This document shows, one piece after another, positions 1 to 7,204 of a DNA stretch of 26,962 bases. Origin of the DNA: Methanoculleus sp. UBA208 (GTDB lineage: Archaea > Halobacteriota > Methanomicrobia > Methanomicrobiales > Methanoculleaceae). The notes under the pieces were generated by a model that saw only the letters and a program-made list of their open reading frames with translations, was not told where the DNA came from and made no database searches. The stretch is from contig NZ_DAFZ01000046.1 in NCBI RefSeq assembly GCF_002498065.1, positions 1 to 26,962 of the forward strand. Direction: 5' to 3'. Every line of letters begins with the position of its first letter. Positions within the stretch are counted from its first letter, which is position 1. The translations under genes were made by a program, and so were the position numbers.

Positions 1-21
1 TGACCGCTACACTACGGGGGT
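1..21 (-). tRNA. 5' end of a tRNA gene, cut by the window edge
   Basis: Read on the minus strand, positions 21 down to 1 give a seven-base acceptor half (ACCCCCG), then T8, A9, a GTGT D-stem, A14, G15, the invariant G18G19 pair and A21. This is the normal tRNA layout up to the end of the D-loop. The anticodon, T-arm and 3' end lie outside the window, so the isotype cannot be read. An A at position 1 is typical of archaeal tRNA-Gln, which makes Gln a guess only. A TATA-like element (TAGAATATAGG, minus strand, 61-71) lies upstream at a plausible distance for a short 5' leader. Confidence 0.55.
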
Positions 22-133
22 ACAAGAAACTTAAACCACCGATACCCGCGGCATCGGCTCCTATATTCTATGTACCGCGGGATTATATCGGTTTGGTCGC
101 GGGCAGGCGGGGGAGGGGGTCCCGCCGGCCGGT

Positions 134-1486
134 TCACGTCCGCTCGAAGTCGTCCTCGAACCTGATGATATCGTCCTCGCCGGTGTACTCCCCGATCTGG
201 ACCTCGATCAGTTCGAGCGGCAGGAGGCCGGGGTTCGCGAGCCGGTGGACCGTTCCCGCCGGGACGAAGGTGGACTCGCCGTTGCGGAGGAGGGAGGTAG
301 CGTTTCCGATCGTCACTTCGGCGCACCCGGTGACGACCACCCAGTGCTCGGAGCGGTGGTGGTGCATCTGGAGCGAGAGGCGGCGGTTGGGGGGGACGGT
401 GACCCGCTTGATCTTATACGACTGCCCCTCCTCGAGGTTCGTGTAGGAGCCCCAGGGCCGGTGGACCTGCATGTGGAAGAGAGCCCGGGAGTCCCCCTTC
501 TCGCGGAGGGCCTTTGCAATCTCGCCCACCCGCTGGGCCTCGTCCCGGGCGGTAACCAGGATCGCGTCCTTCGTCTCGACGATGGCGAGGTCGTGAATGC
601 CGACGGTGGCGACCAGGCGGTCCGCAATGATCAGGTTCTCGGAGGAATCGATCCCGATATGCTCGCCCCTGACGGCGTTCGCTTCCCCATTCTTTGAGAG
701 GGCGGCGTAAAGGGCGTCGAAGTTTCCCACGTCGCTCCAGTCGGATTCAAGCGGCACGACCGCCGCCCGCCGGGTCTTCTCCATGATCCCGTAGTCGATG
801 GAGAGGGCGGGGGTTGCGCCGTATGCCTCCTCGAGGGGCTGCTCGAACGCCCGCACCACCTCCGGTGCGCACGCCTCGCACTCGGAAAGGAAGAGGCCGG
901 CATCGAAGCAGAACATGCCGGAATTCCAGAGGTAGCCGTCGGCGACATACCTCCCGGCAGTCTCGAGATCGGGCTTCTCGACGAAGGCATCCACGATTGA
1001 GCCGTCTTCGAGAGTCTCGCCGGGACGGATATAGCCGTATCCGGTGTGGGGCAGGGTCGGCCGCACCCCGAAGGCCACCAGGTAGTCCTTGCTAAGCCGC
1101 TCCGCCCGGCGGAAAGCCTCCTGGAACTGCCCGGTCGCGGTGATCAGGTGGTCCGAGGGGAGAACCGCGACGGTATCGGGTCCGTCCTCCCGGGTAACCT
1201 CGCGGACGCCGTAGTAGATCGCCGGCAGGGTGTTTTTGCCCACCGGCTCCACGAGGACCCTGCAGTCGCACCCGATGGCGGCGAGCTGGTCTCTGACCAG
1301 GAACCGGTGGTCGGTGTTCGTGACGATCGCGATCTCCTGCGGAGAGGAGAAGAGGAGCGATCGCTTCACGGTCTTCTGGAAGAGAGACTCGTCGTCGACC
1401 AGCGGGATAAACTGTTTCGGGTAGTGTTCCCTTGAGAGCGGGAAGAGGCGGGTGCCGCTCCCGCCTGCAAGTATGAGCGTCTTCAT
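134..1486 (-). CDS. manC: Mannose-1-phosphate guanylyltransferase / mannose-6-phosphate isomerase (bifunctional, type II)
   Basis: Predicted cytoplasmic enzyme that makes GDP-mannose from mannose-1-phosphate and GTP and, through a C-terminal cupin, interconverts fructose-6-phosphate and mannose-6-phosphate. The N-terminus carries the pyrophosphorylase signature (GGSGTRLFPLSR followed by PKQF, residues 8-26), and FVEKP lies mid-domain. The cupin domain shows the metal-site motif QMHHHRSEHW at residues 373-382, with H375, H377 and E380 as expected ligands. At 450 residues it is close to the usual length for the AlgA/ManC/CpsB family, so both domains look complete. A GGAG lies about 8 bases before the ATG. 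Together with the epimerase further upstream on the same strand it points to surface glycan or protein glycosylation precursors. Whether both activities are used is not shown by the sequence. Confidence 0.93.
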   Translation of the reverse strand: MKTLILAGGSGTRLFPLSREHYPKQFIPLVDDESLFQKTVKRSLLFSSPQEIAIVTNTDHRFLVRDQLAAIGCDCRVLVEPVGKNTLPAIYYGVREVTREDGPDTVAVLPSDHLITATGQFQEAFRRAERLSKDYLVAFGVRPTLPHTGYGYIRPGETLEDGSIVDAFVEKPDLETAGRYVADGYLWNSGMFCFDAGLFLSECEACAPEVVRAFEQPLEEAYGATPALSIDYGIMEKTRRAAVVPLESDWSDVGNFDALYAALSKNGEANAVRGEHIGIDSSENLIIADRLVATVGIHDLAIVETKDAILVTARDEAQRVGEIAKALREKGDSRALFHMQVHRPWGSYTNLEEGQSYKIKRVTVPPNRRLSLQMHHHRSEHWVVVTGCAEVTIGNATSLLRNGESTFVPAGTVHRLANPGLLPLELIEVQIGEYTGEDDIIRFEDDFERT

Positions 1487-1759
1487 GGGATTGACTCCGT
1501 GCCGGAGGGCACTCGATGGTATAACTCTATTGCTGTAAGGAGGATAAAAACGTAAGGTTTTCCGGGTTCAGGAGAGCCCGGCGATCTCGCGGTGTTGACG
1601 GGACGAGCCGGGGCGGCCGGGCAGGGGTGCATGCGGGACCGGAACGCGAAACGGCCCGTATCGCACCCGGCGGTGTACCGGCCATTGGCCACGGGATTCC
1701 GGCGACGTAGTGATCTGCCGGCTGCTCCATCCTATCCCTGGAAAAATGAGCATTCTCTC

Positions 1760-2203
1760 TCAAGCCCGGGTCATCGTCGAATTTCCGGGGTAGAGTGACC
1801 TGGCCTGCGGATCGAGGTCTTCTGCCACCGCAAGAACCCGTTCGGCCTCCTGGTAATTCCCGAACCTGCCGAGCACCATGCCGTAGGTAACCCAGGCGAA
1901 GATGCACGACCGGTCGATCGTGAGCGCCTGCCTGCACGCAAGCACCGCCTCCTGGGGGCGGTCGAGCCGGGCGAGGATCACCGCCCGGTTGTTCCAGGCG
2001 TAGACGTCATCGTTGTCGGAGAGTATCGCCGCACTGAACGCAGCCAGGGCTTCTTCATAGCGTCCCTGCCTCTCAAGCGCCACACCCCTGTTGTTCAGGG
2101 CTGCAGGGTCGTGCGGGCCCTCCACGATGATGTCGCTGTACGCCCGTGATGCATCTCTGTCATCACCCTTGCGGGGCATCTCCGGTGTAACCAATCGGGG
2201 CAT
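1760..2203 (-). CDS. Small tetratricopeptide-repeat protein
   Basis: A 147-residue soluble protein made almost entirely of three TPR units. In the chosen reading frame they start near HDPAALNNRGVALERQGRY, VYAWNNRAVILARLDRP and IFAWVTYGMVLGRFGNY. Each has the W/Y-x-N-x-G/A, A/G and P spacing of TPR helix A/helix B pairs, so it is probably a protein-binding scaffold; the partner is unknown. No signal peptide or membrane segment is visible. I chose the ATG at 2203 over an in-frame GTG at 2221: a TATA box at 2241-2249 places transcription start near 2218-2220, and a GAGGTG Shine-Dalgarno at 2211-2216 is correctly spaced for the ATG. The short N-terminal stretch before the repeats is low in pattern. 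Confidence 0.85.
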   Translation of the reverse strand: MPRLVTPEMPRKGDDRDASRAYSDIIVEGPHDPAALNNRGVALERQGRYEEALAAFSAAILSDNDDVYAWNNRAVILARLDRPQEAVLACRQALTIDRSCIFAWVTYGMVLGRFGNYQEAERVLAVAEDLDPQARSLYPGNSTMTRA

Positions 2204-2239
2204 ACGTCTTGCACCTCGCACCCCTTACTGCAGGGTGAC

Positions 2240-2250
2240 GATATATAAGT
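2240..2250 (-). promoter_or_regulatory. TATA box of the TPR gene
   Basis: The minus strand reads ACTTATATAT, a strong archaeal box A. About 25 bases downstream lies the GAGGTG ribosome site and the ATG at 2203, giving a 5' leader of about 17 bases. This spacing decides the start codon of the TPR gene. Confidence 0.65.
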
Positions 2251-2335
2251 TCCTGCGCCTATCACGCCCGGAGACGGGGCGACCCGGGATCGGCCGGCAG
2301 GGTGCCCGAAGCCGGGTCACGGACCAGGAAAGCGG

Positions 2336-3271
2336 TTACCGGCCGCCGTCCCGGAACCAGGCCACTGTCTCGCGGAGCCCCGCTTCAAGCGTGTAGCGGG
2401 GGGAAAACCCGAAGGCATCGCGGGCCCGGGTGATGTCGGCGAGCGAGTCGCGTACGTCCCCCGGTCGCGGCGGCTCATAAACCGGCCGGCGGTGTATGCC
2501 GGTGATCGCCGAGAGACTCCCGGCAAGTTGATTGAGGCTTATCCTGCTCCCCCCGGCAATATTGAAGATGCCTGAGGCCTTGCTCTCCATCGCCCGGATG
2601 TTCGCCTGGACCACGTCGGCGACGAAGATGAAGTCCCGGGTCTGCTCCCCGTCGCCGTAGATGATCGGCGGCTTGTCCTCGAGCATCCGGGTGATGAAGT
2701 TCGGGATCACCGCCGCGTACTCGGAGTTCGGATCCTGCCGGGGACCGAAGACGTTGAAGTAGCGCAAGAATGCCGTCCGGATGCCGTAGAGATCGGCAAA
2801 AACCGTCCCGTAGTGCTCGCCCGCGAGTTTCGAGACCGCGTAGGGGGAGAGCGGTCCCGGCGCCATCGTCTCGTGTTTGGGGAAGACCGGATCGTCGCCG
2901 TAGATCGCCGAGGTGGAAGCCGCCACGACCGCCGGGACGCCGCATTCCTTTGCGGCCCAGAGAACGTTCAGGGTCCCGGTCACGTTCACCGCGTTCGTCT
3001 CCAGCGGGTTTGCTACAGATCGGGGGACCGAGGCGACGGCCGCCTGATGGAAGATGCCGTCCGCCCCGGCACAGGCGTCGACGAGCAGAGGGAGATCGGT
3101 GACGCTCCCCTCGACGAACGTCACCCGGGGATGAATCAGGAGACGCTCGATGTTCTCCCGCCGCCCTGAGGAGAGGTCGTCGACGATCACGACATCGTGC
3201 CCGTCGCGTGCCAGCCGCTCTGCAAGGTTGGATCCGATGAACCCCGCCCCGCCCGTGACGATGTAACGCAT
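2336..3271 (-). CDS. NAD-dependent sugar epimerase, UDP-GlcNAc/UDP-Glc 4-epimerase type
   Basis: An extended short-chain dehydrogenase of 311 residues. The NAD-binding glycine motif TGGAGFIGS is at residues 6-14. The catalytic set is Ser/Thr near 120-121 (ASTSAIYGD), Tyr144 and Lys148 (YAVSK). The segments SVPRSVANPLETNAVNVTGT and YFNVFGPRQDPNSEYAAVIP closely resemble WbpP/Gne-type UDP-N-acetylglucosamine 4-epimerases, so this is the more likely substrate; UDP-glucose is the alternative. It probably feeds cell-surface glycans together with the GDP-mannose enzyme downstream. The start is placed at ATG 3271, six codons inside the longest frame, because the Rossmann strand begins directly at RYIVTGG; a GTG at 3289 is possible. 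No clear promoter is visible. Confidence 0.9.
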   Translation of the reverse strand: MRYIVTGGAGFIGSNLAERLARDGHDVVIVDDLSSGRRENIERLLIHPRVTFVEGSVTDLPLLVDACAGADGIFHQAAVASVPRSVANPLETNAVNVTGTLNVLWAAKECGVPAVVAASTSAIYGDDPVFPKHETMAPGPLSPYAVSKLAGEHYGTVFADLYGIRTAFLRYFNVFGPRQDPNSEYAAVIPNFITRMLEDKPPIIYGDGEQTRDFIFVADVVQANIRAMESKASGIFNIAGGSRISLNQLAGSLSAITGIHRRPVYEPPRPGDVRDSLADITRARDAFGFSPRYTLEAGLRETVAWFRDGGR

Positions 3272-3677
3272 TACGGATACAGTAAGCACTCCAGTGATTT
3301 GAGCGTTGCCGAAGATGATGATCGGTAGGAGAAAGATGCCTGCACAGGACAGCGGTCAACGCCGTAACGCGAGAAGAGTTCAGATTTCCGCAAGTGTTGG
3401 TTCGGGTACAGCCCCCCAACCACCCAGTATGTTGGTGATTCGCCGGGGGCACTGGTGACTTCCCTTCGCGTTCTTCGCGTCTTCGCGTGCGTCAACAGCA
3501 TATAGATAGTGACAGGCCTCACGCGAAGTCGCGAAGGCGCGAAGTTGGATTTCGTGACTTCCATGAATCAGCATCCCTTTCGCACCTCAGCAAGACCCGT
3601 TCGCCATTCTGAGACCCTATGGCGGGCTGCACCCATATAGCGTCATGCAGTTTATTTGCATTGTCCGATCGGCCTGA
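3272..3677. other. 406 bp spacer between epimerase and recombinase
   Basis: No convincing gene. It holds the leader of the epimerase gene and the CTTCGCG-based inverted repeat at 3464-3544. The remaining sequence has only short frames without family resemblance or ribosome sites. The spacer lies directly downstream of the recombinase gene, so an attachment or recombination site could be here, but I cannot point to a dif-like sequence. Confidence 0.6.
3464..3544. repeat. Inverted repeat built from CTTCGCG heptamers
   Basis: The left arm (3464-3489) consists of three CTTCGCG heptamers separated by one or two bases, ending in TG. The right arm (3520-3544) is CA followed by three CGCGAAG heptamers. 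The arms are near-perfect reverse complements across a 30-base spacer with an AT-rich centre (TATAGATAG). A fragment of the same motif (CTTCGCGTTCT) recurs at 4910-4920. This looks like a dispersed intergenic palindromic element able to form a long hairpin or cruciform. Confidence 0.8.
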
Positions 3678-4592
3678 TCACTCCTTCCCATTCCCGTTCG
3701 AGAGCGGGAAATACTGCTGGTAGACACGTTTTCGCTCGTCGATATCGGTATGCAAGTATATCTCGGTCGTCTTGATGGAGGAGTGCCCCAGGTTCTCCTG
3801 CACGACACGGAGGTTCTTTGAGCGGCGATATAGCTCGCTTGCGTAGGAATGGCGGATTTTATGGGGCGTAATCCCGGAAGGCGCGTATTGCTTGAAGAGA
3901 TGCTGGACGGTTCGCGGGGAGATATGGTTGCCCTGCTGGCCCGGAAAAAGCGGCCCCTCGATCGCGTTGCCGATGAACCGGTTAATCTCTTCAAGTGTCG
4001 CTTCGTCGATGAATACAGTGCGAATTTTGTCGCCTTTTCCCTTAACCCGGATAGTCTGTTCCTCGAAATCGATATCTTCAACGTTTATCGCGCAGAGCTC
4101 CGAAACGCGGACCCCGGTAGCGTAGATCAGGCGAACGATCAACCGGTCCCGGCTGTTTTCAATCGTGTTGATCAGGCGGATCACCTGGCTGTGTTTGAGG
4201 TATTTCAACTCCTGATTCTTGATCCGGGGCCGTTCCACCCCGAGCATCGGGTCGGCGACCACGGCCCCCTGCACATAGAGATACTTGTAAAACGAGGAGA
4301 GCGTTGAGATCATCCGGTGGAGGGTCTTGGGCTTGTAGTCCTGCCTTTCCGCAAGATAGGAGAAGAAATCGGTGACGAGGGCTGCAGAGACGTTGACGTC
4401 CGCATCCAGCGGAGCGCTGTCGAATGCGGCGTCATCGAACGAAACCTCATCCGAGTTCTGCCGGAGCCAGGCGTACCGGGCGAAACGCCGAACGGTCTGC
4501 AGGTATTTTTCGATGGTCCGGGGCGAATAATTCCGCATCCGGAGGTAGCTGCTGAAGCGATCGAGCCATTCTGAGAAATAGGCGTTTTCCAT
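3678..4592 (-). CDS. XerA-like tyrosine recombinase / integrase
   Basis: Site-specific DNA recombinase of 304 residues with the usual two domains: an N-terminal SAM-like core-binding domain (about 7-105, YSPRTIEKYLQTVRRFARY) and a C-terminal catalytic domain. All catalytic residues are visible: R162 (ATGVRVSELC), K186 (KGKGDK), H244 and R247 (TPHKIRHSY), H270 (LGHSS) and the nucleophile Y279. It should therefore be active. Size and layout fit archaeal XerA, which resolves chromosome dimers at a dif site, but an element-encoded integrase cannot be excluded. The frame stays open upstream to 4787; that extension is low-complexity and the domain begins at MENAYFSEW, so I start at ATG 4592 (an ATG at 4619 is the alternative). 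There is no clear Shine-Dalgarno, so translation may be leaderless. Confidence 0.92.
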   Translation of the reverse strand: MENAYFSEWLDRFSSYLRMRNYSPRTIEKYLQTVRRFARYAWLRQNSDEVSFDDAAFDSAPLDADVNVSAALVTDFFSYLAERQDYKPKTLHRMISTLSSFYKYLYVQGAVVADPMLGVERPRIKNQELKYLKHSQVIRLINTIENSRDRLIVRLIYATGVRVSELCAINVEDIDFEEQTIRVKGKGDKIRTVFIDEATLEEINRFIGNAIEGPLFPGQQGNHISPRTVQHLFKQYAPSGITPHKIRHSYASELYRRSKNLRVVQENLGHSSIKTTEIYLHTDIDERKRVYQQYFPLSNGNGKE

Positions 4593-4907
4593 CGTATAAT
4601 AAATGGAATAACGGAGCATATCAAAATTGCGGTAAATGCCTATTCCCCGCAATGGATCACATACCCAGGAAACCCCGTCCGAACCCTGCCGGAGCCGCCG
4701 GCACAGGGAACGCTGCACGCCAGGCCACGTCCCGCGAGGCACGGGTCCCGGAGCCTGGCGAAGCGGGAATGCAGGTAATACGAGCACGTTTCATCGAGCA
4801 GAACCCGTAGACCGACCCCACCAATACCATGAGGACAGACAGTCCCGCAGCCGCCCGGCGTAGAAGGGCCGAACCCGCCCTTTGGAGGAAAAGCAGGGAG
4901 AGAGACC

Positions 4908-4927
4908 ATCTTCGCGTTCTCGAAGAT
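4908..4927. repeat. Short perfect hairpin next to a repeat core
   Basis: ATCTTCG and CGAAGAT pair perfectly over seven bases around a six-base loop. It sits 18 bases from the palindromic repeat at 4946-4978. A related palindrome, CGAAGATCTTCG, adjoins another repeat copy at 20138-20149, so hairpin and core seem to travel together. Confidence 0.6.
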
Positions 4928-4945
4928 TCGGGCCCCCCAGGCCCG

Positions 4946-4978
4946 TCGCAAGTCGCACCTGGCGGTGCTCCTGCTCCG
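4946..4978 (-). repeat. Palindromic GC-rich repeat, copy 1
   Basis: On the minus strand the core is GAGCACCGCCAGGTGCGA. Over 33 bases it matches the plus-strand copy at 8619-8651 at 32 positions, including flanks CGGAGCAG on the left and CTTGCGA on the right. The core is an imperfect palindrome (GCACC/GGTGC). Confidence 0.85.
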
Positions 4979-5865
4979 GCCGCTCGCGAGGCTCGCGCCC
5001 GTCGCACTCCAAAAAAAGATATTGCGGTGATGCATGGAGTGTCGGAGTTAGGAGGTATGGGACTGCCATCCCGGGTGGACGGGGACAGACCCTGCTGAAT
5101 ACGTCCTCTTCCAGGTATATGAACCCCTTACCGCGCGGGGAGAAAGTGAACGGCCCGGGAGCATCACCGGTACCACGCGACCCCCTTATCCCACCCACAT
5201 ATAAAGGACCTCAACAGAATGCCGTAGGCGCCCGATCGGCCCTGCAGGCAACCACCACTACAAGAATGGGTGCGATCCTGGCTTAAAAACGCGATATGGA
5301 GGTCCCGGATCCTGAACAACCATGCGACAGGGCACCACAGGCGCAAAGGGTGCCGGCATACAGAGCCCTGTAGAAAAAACGCGAGAGGCCCTATACTACC
5401 GCCCACACCAGACCGACAACAGGACGGCATCCCGGGGAAACCGCCGGCCGATCCCGATATGCTGCAAACCCCATAGGGAACCCGTGCCCCGTTTCGAAAA
5501 AAACGCCGCGATTTGACCAACGGCACCGTGCCCCTTCGCACCCCGACAAGATCCGGCGACCGACCACCCGCATCCCCGGGCAGGTGCAGCCCCTCGATGT
5601 GCGATACCACTACAAAACGCTCCGATTGAGGCAGAGCCGGAGCTAAAAACCCGGATCACCACCCCCATCGCCGGAACAAATGGACAAACATAAACCATAT
5701 GTTGCTATACTAAATGCGGAGTGAGGGGGGACGCAAGTCCTGCAGAGCCTGAGCGCAGCCGGACCCTGTGCGACACTCAATTTCCCTGATTGCCCCCCTA
5801 CCTGCCCGGTACCGCCGTTCAACCAGCCCCATTGAAATAGCAAAACCTACAAGAGGATAGATGAA

Positions 5866-6447
5866 ATGGAAGAGCCTGACAGCATCAAAGACCCGAACAA
5901 GTACCAGAAATTCAAGAAGGTGGATGGCGCCGCCTACCAGCGGGTCAACCAGTTCCTGCGCAAGCACACCCACATCACCGCCCGCGAGTGGGCGATCGCA
6001 CGCCTCTGTGCAGACTTCAAGACCACCAGCGGCTCGGAGATGACGTTCATCGGGGAGAACCTCCCCGAACTCTGCCCGTTCATGGTCGACTCCTACACCC
6101 CGCAGGCAGTCAACCAGGCGAGGAGCTCGTTCAAGAAGAAGGTGAAGAAGGCAGGAGCCACGTTCTTCTATGGCGCCATGTGCGGATTTTTCACCGCAGA
6201 AGAACTCGACGAGATCCTCTTTGAGGCAAGCGAGGTCGCCCGGTTCCTGCTGGAAGTCGAAGGGACGAGTCTGAACCTCGACGACGAGATCGATGTCGAG
6301 GACCGGATCACCGAGGTGATGCGGGGCGTGGCCGAGGCGGCGTCGGTCATCCTGAAGACCCGGCCAGGCCAGGAAGGCGAGAGCCAGGAAGTACAGGAGC
6401 CGGGAGAGCCGGAAGTACAGAGTCAAGAAGAAAAGGAAGAGATATGA
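5866..6447 (+). CDS. DUF5806 family protein
   Basis: A 193-residue archaeal protein of unknown function. Residues about 10-160 match my memory of DUF5806 from methanogens and haloarchaea, with the conserved runs DGAAYQRVNQFLRKHT, TAREWAIARLCADF, GENLPELCPFM and AGATFFYGAMCGFFTAEELD. The protein is predicted mainly helical, without signal peptide or membrane segment. After about residue 165 there is a low-complexity Glu/Gln/Pro tail (EPGEPEVQSQEE) that is probably disordered. The start at 5866 is supported by GAGG at 5853-5856, nine bases upstream; an overlapping ATG at 5861 is in another frame. Its stop overlaps the start of the MobB-MoaE gene by four bases, so the two are co-translated, which hints at but does not prove a link to molybdopterin metabolism. 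Confidence 0.85.
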   Translation: MEEPDSIKDPNKYQKFKKVDGAAYQRVNQFLRKHTHITAREWAIARLCADFKTTSGSEMTFIGENLPELCPFMVDSYTPQAVNQARSSFKKKVKKAGATFFYGAMCGFFTAEELDEILFEASEVARFLLEVEGTSLNLDDEIDVEDRITEVMRGVAEAASVILKTRPGQEGESQEVQEPGEPEVQSQEEKEEI

Positions 6448-7199
6448 AGATCATACAGATCGTCGGCCGCTCGAACACCGGGAAGACCACGTTCATAAAG
6501 AGCCTGATCGGGGCGCTTTCCAAACAAGGGACCGTCGGAGCAGTCAAACACCTGGGGCACCACGGCTTTTCGCTCGAGCCCGGAAAAGACACCACCATAT
6601 ACTATGAATCACATGCTGCTATATCCGGCGGCGTCGACGAGGAGAAGTCGGTCATCGTCAGGCGCGAGAACGATCTTAACTCCACACTGGAGATCCTCTG
6701 CAACGCCGGGGTTGAGTATGCTATACTCGAGGGATTCAAGTCGAGATCGTTTCCGCGGATAGTGATCGGCGATCTCGAAAGCGAGAACGTCGTGCTCCGG
6801 AACCCTTCGGTCGAGGAGACCCTCGCCGCACTCGACCGGTTCGAGGACTACCATACCGTCGAGGGGCTGGTCAGGGAACTGAAGCGCGAGTGCGACGTCC
6901 CGCATGCCGGGGCCATCCTCACCTTCAACGGGATCGTCAGGGAATGGACCGGCACCGAGCGGACCGCTTACTTAGAGTTCGACGAGACCGTCGATGCCGT
7001 GACGGAGAGTATCCTGCGGGAGGTGAAAGCGGTCCCGGGGATCATCGGCGCACGATTCCACCACCGGAAAGGGCGGCTCTATGCCGGAGAAGATATAACC
7101 TATCTTGCTATACTTGCAGAGCACAGACAGGAGGCGTTCGCCGCCGCCGGCAACGCAATCGACAGGCTCAAGCGGGAACTACACGACGTGGAGAAGTGA
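6444..7199 (+). CDS. MobB-MoaE fusion, molybdopterin biosynthesis
   Basis: A 251-residue two-domain protein. Residues 1-140 are MobB-like: P-loop GRSNTGKTT (8-16), KHLGHHGF (35-42) and AILEGFKSRSFPRIV (93-107). MobB binds GTP and helps attach GMP to molybdopterin. Residues about 141-251 resemble MoaE, the large subunit of molybdopterin synthase: AGAILTFNGIVR (155-166), GRLYAGED (210-217) and AEHRQEAFAAAGNAIDRLK (225-243). K243 aligns with catalytic K119 of E. coli MoaE. The second lysine motif (PxWKKE-like) is absent; the protein ends HDVEK. No MoaD partner is encoded nearby. Methanogens need the cofactor for formylmethanofuran and formate dehydrogenases. It starts inside the DUF5806 stop and is followed after five bases by glmM. 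Confidence 0.88.
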   Translation: MKIIQIVGRSNTGKTTFIKSLIGALSKQGTVGAVKHLGHHGFSLEPGKDTTIYYESHAAISGGVDEEKSVIVRRENDLNSTLEILCNAGVEYAILEGFKSRSFPRIVIGDLESENVVLRNPSVEETLAALDRFEDYHTVEGLVRELKRECDVPHAGAILTFNGIVREWTGTERTAYLEFDETVDAVTESILREVKAVPGIIGARFHHRKGRLYAGEDITYLAILAEHRQEAFAAAGNAIDRLKRELHDVEK

Positions 7200-7204
7200 C
7201 ATAG

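Larger units (their letters stand above)
4593..5865. other. 1.27 kb gene-free stretch
   Basis: No frame here has a recognisable domain, a well-placed ribosome site or convincing coding character. The proteins read from it are rich in Arg, Gly, Pro and Ser, as expected of unselected GC-rich DNA. It contains a repeat cluster (4908-5010) and AT-rich TATA-like elements (ACATATAAAGG at 5207-5217; CATAAACCATATG and GCTATACTAAATG around 5690-5715), the last of which may serve the DUF5806 gene. From about 5100 to 5860 the plus strand is enriched in A and C. No tRNA or other RNA gene was recognised. Confidence 0.6.

Noticed and set aside
245..697. Long plus-strand frames opposite manC and other genes
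   Set aside because: These are antisense shadows of well-supported genes, as expected in GC-rich DNA, with no domain content.
4590..4625. AT-rich stretch before the recombinase as a dif-like site
   Set aside because: The inverted arms are only four bases long and there is no 6-8 base central spacer with 11-base arms as expected of dif.
4593..4787. N-terminal extension of the recombinase to 4787
   Set aside because: The extra 65 residues are unlike the family and rich in Gly/Arg/Pro. The core-binding domain begins at the Met encoded at 4592.
4640..5035. Minus-strand frame of 131 codons
   Set aside because: It runs through the palindromic repeat cluster, has an Arg/Ser/Gly/Pro-rich product and no ribosome site or family resemblance.
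5322..5516. Plus-strand frame of 64 codons
   Set aside because: No ribosome site at proper distance and no recognisable protein; the GGAGGT is about 20 bases too far upstream.
5164..5610. Minus-strand frame of 148 codons in the gene-free stretch
   Set aside because: The product lacks any domain pattern and the frame is explained by GC-rich composition with few stops. Overlapping frames of similar length exist nearby.
5100..5860. RNase P, SRP or other large structured RNA in the gene-free region
   Set aside because: None of the conserved sequence blocks of these RNAs was recognised on either strand. A covariance search would be needed to exclude it.
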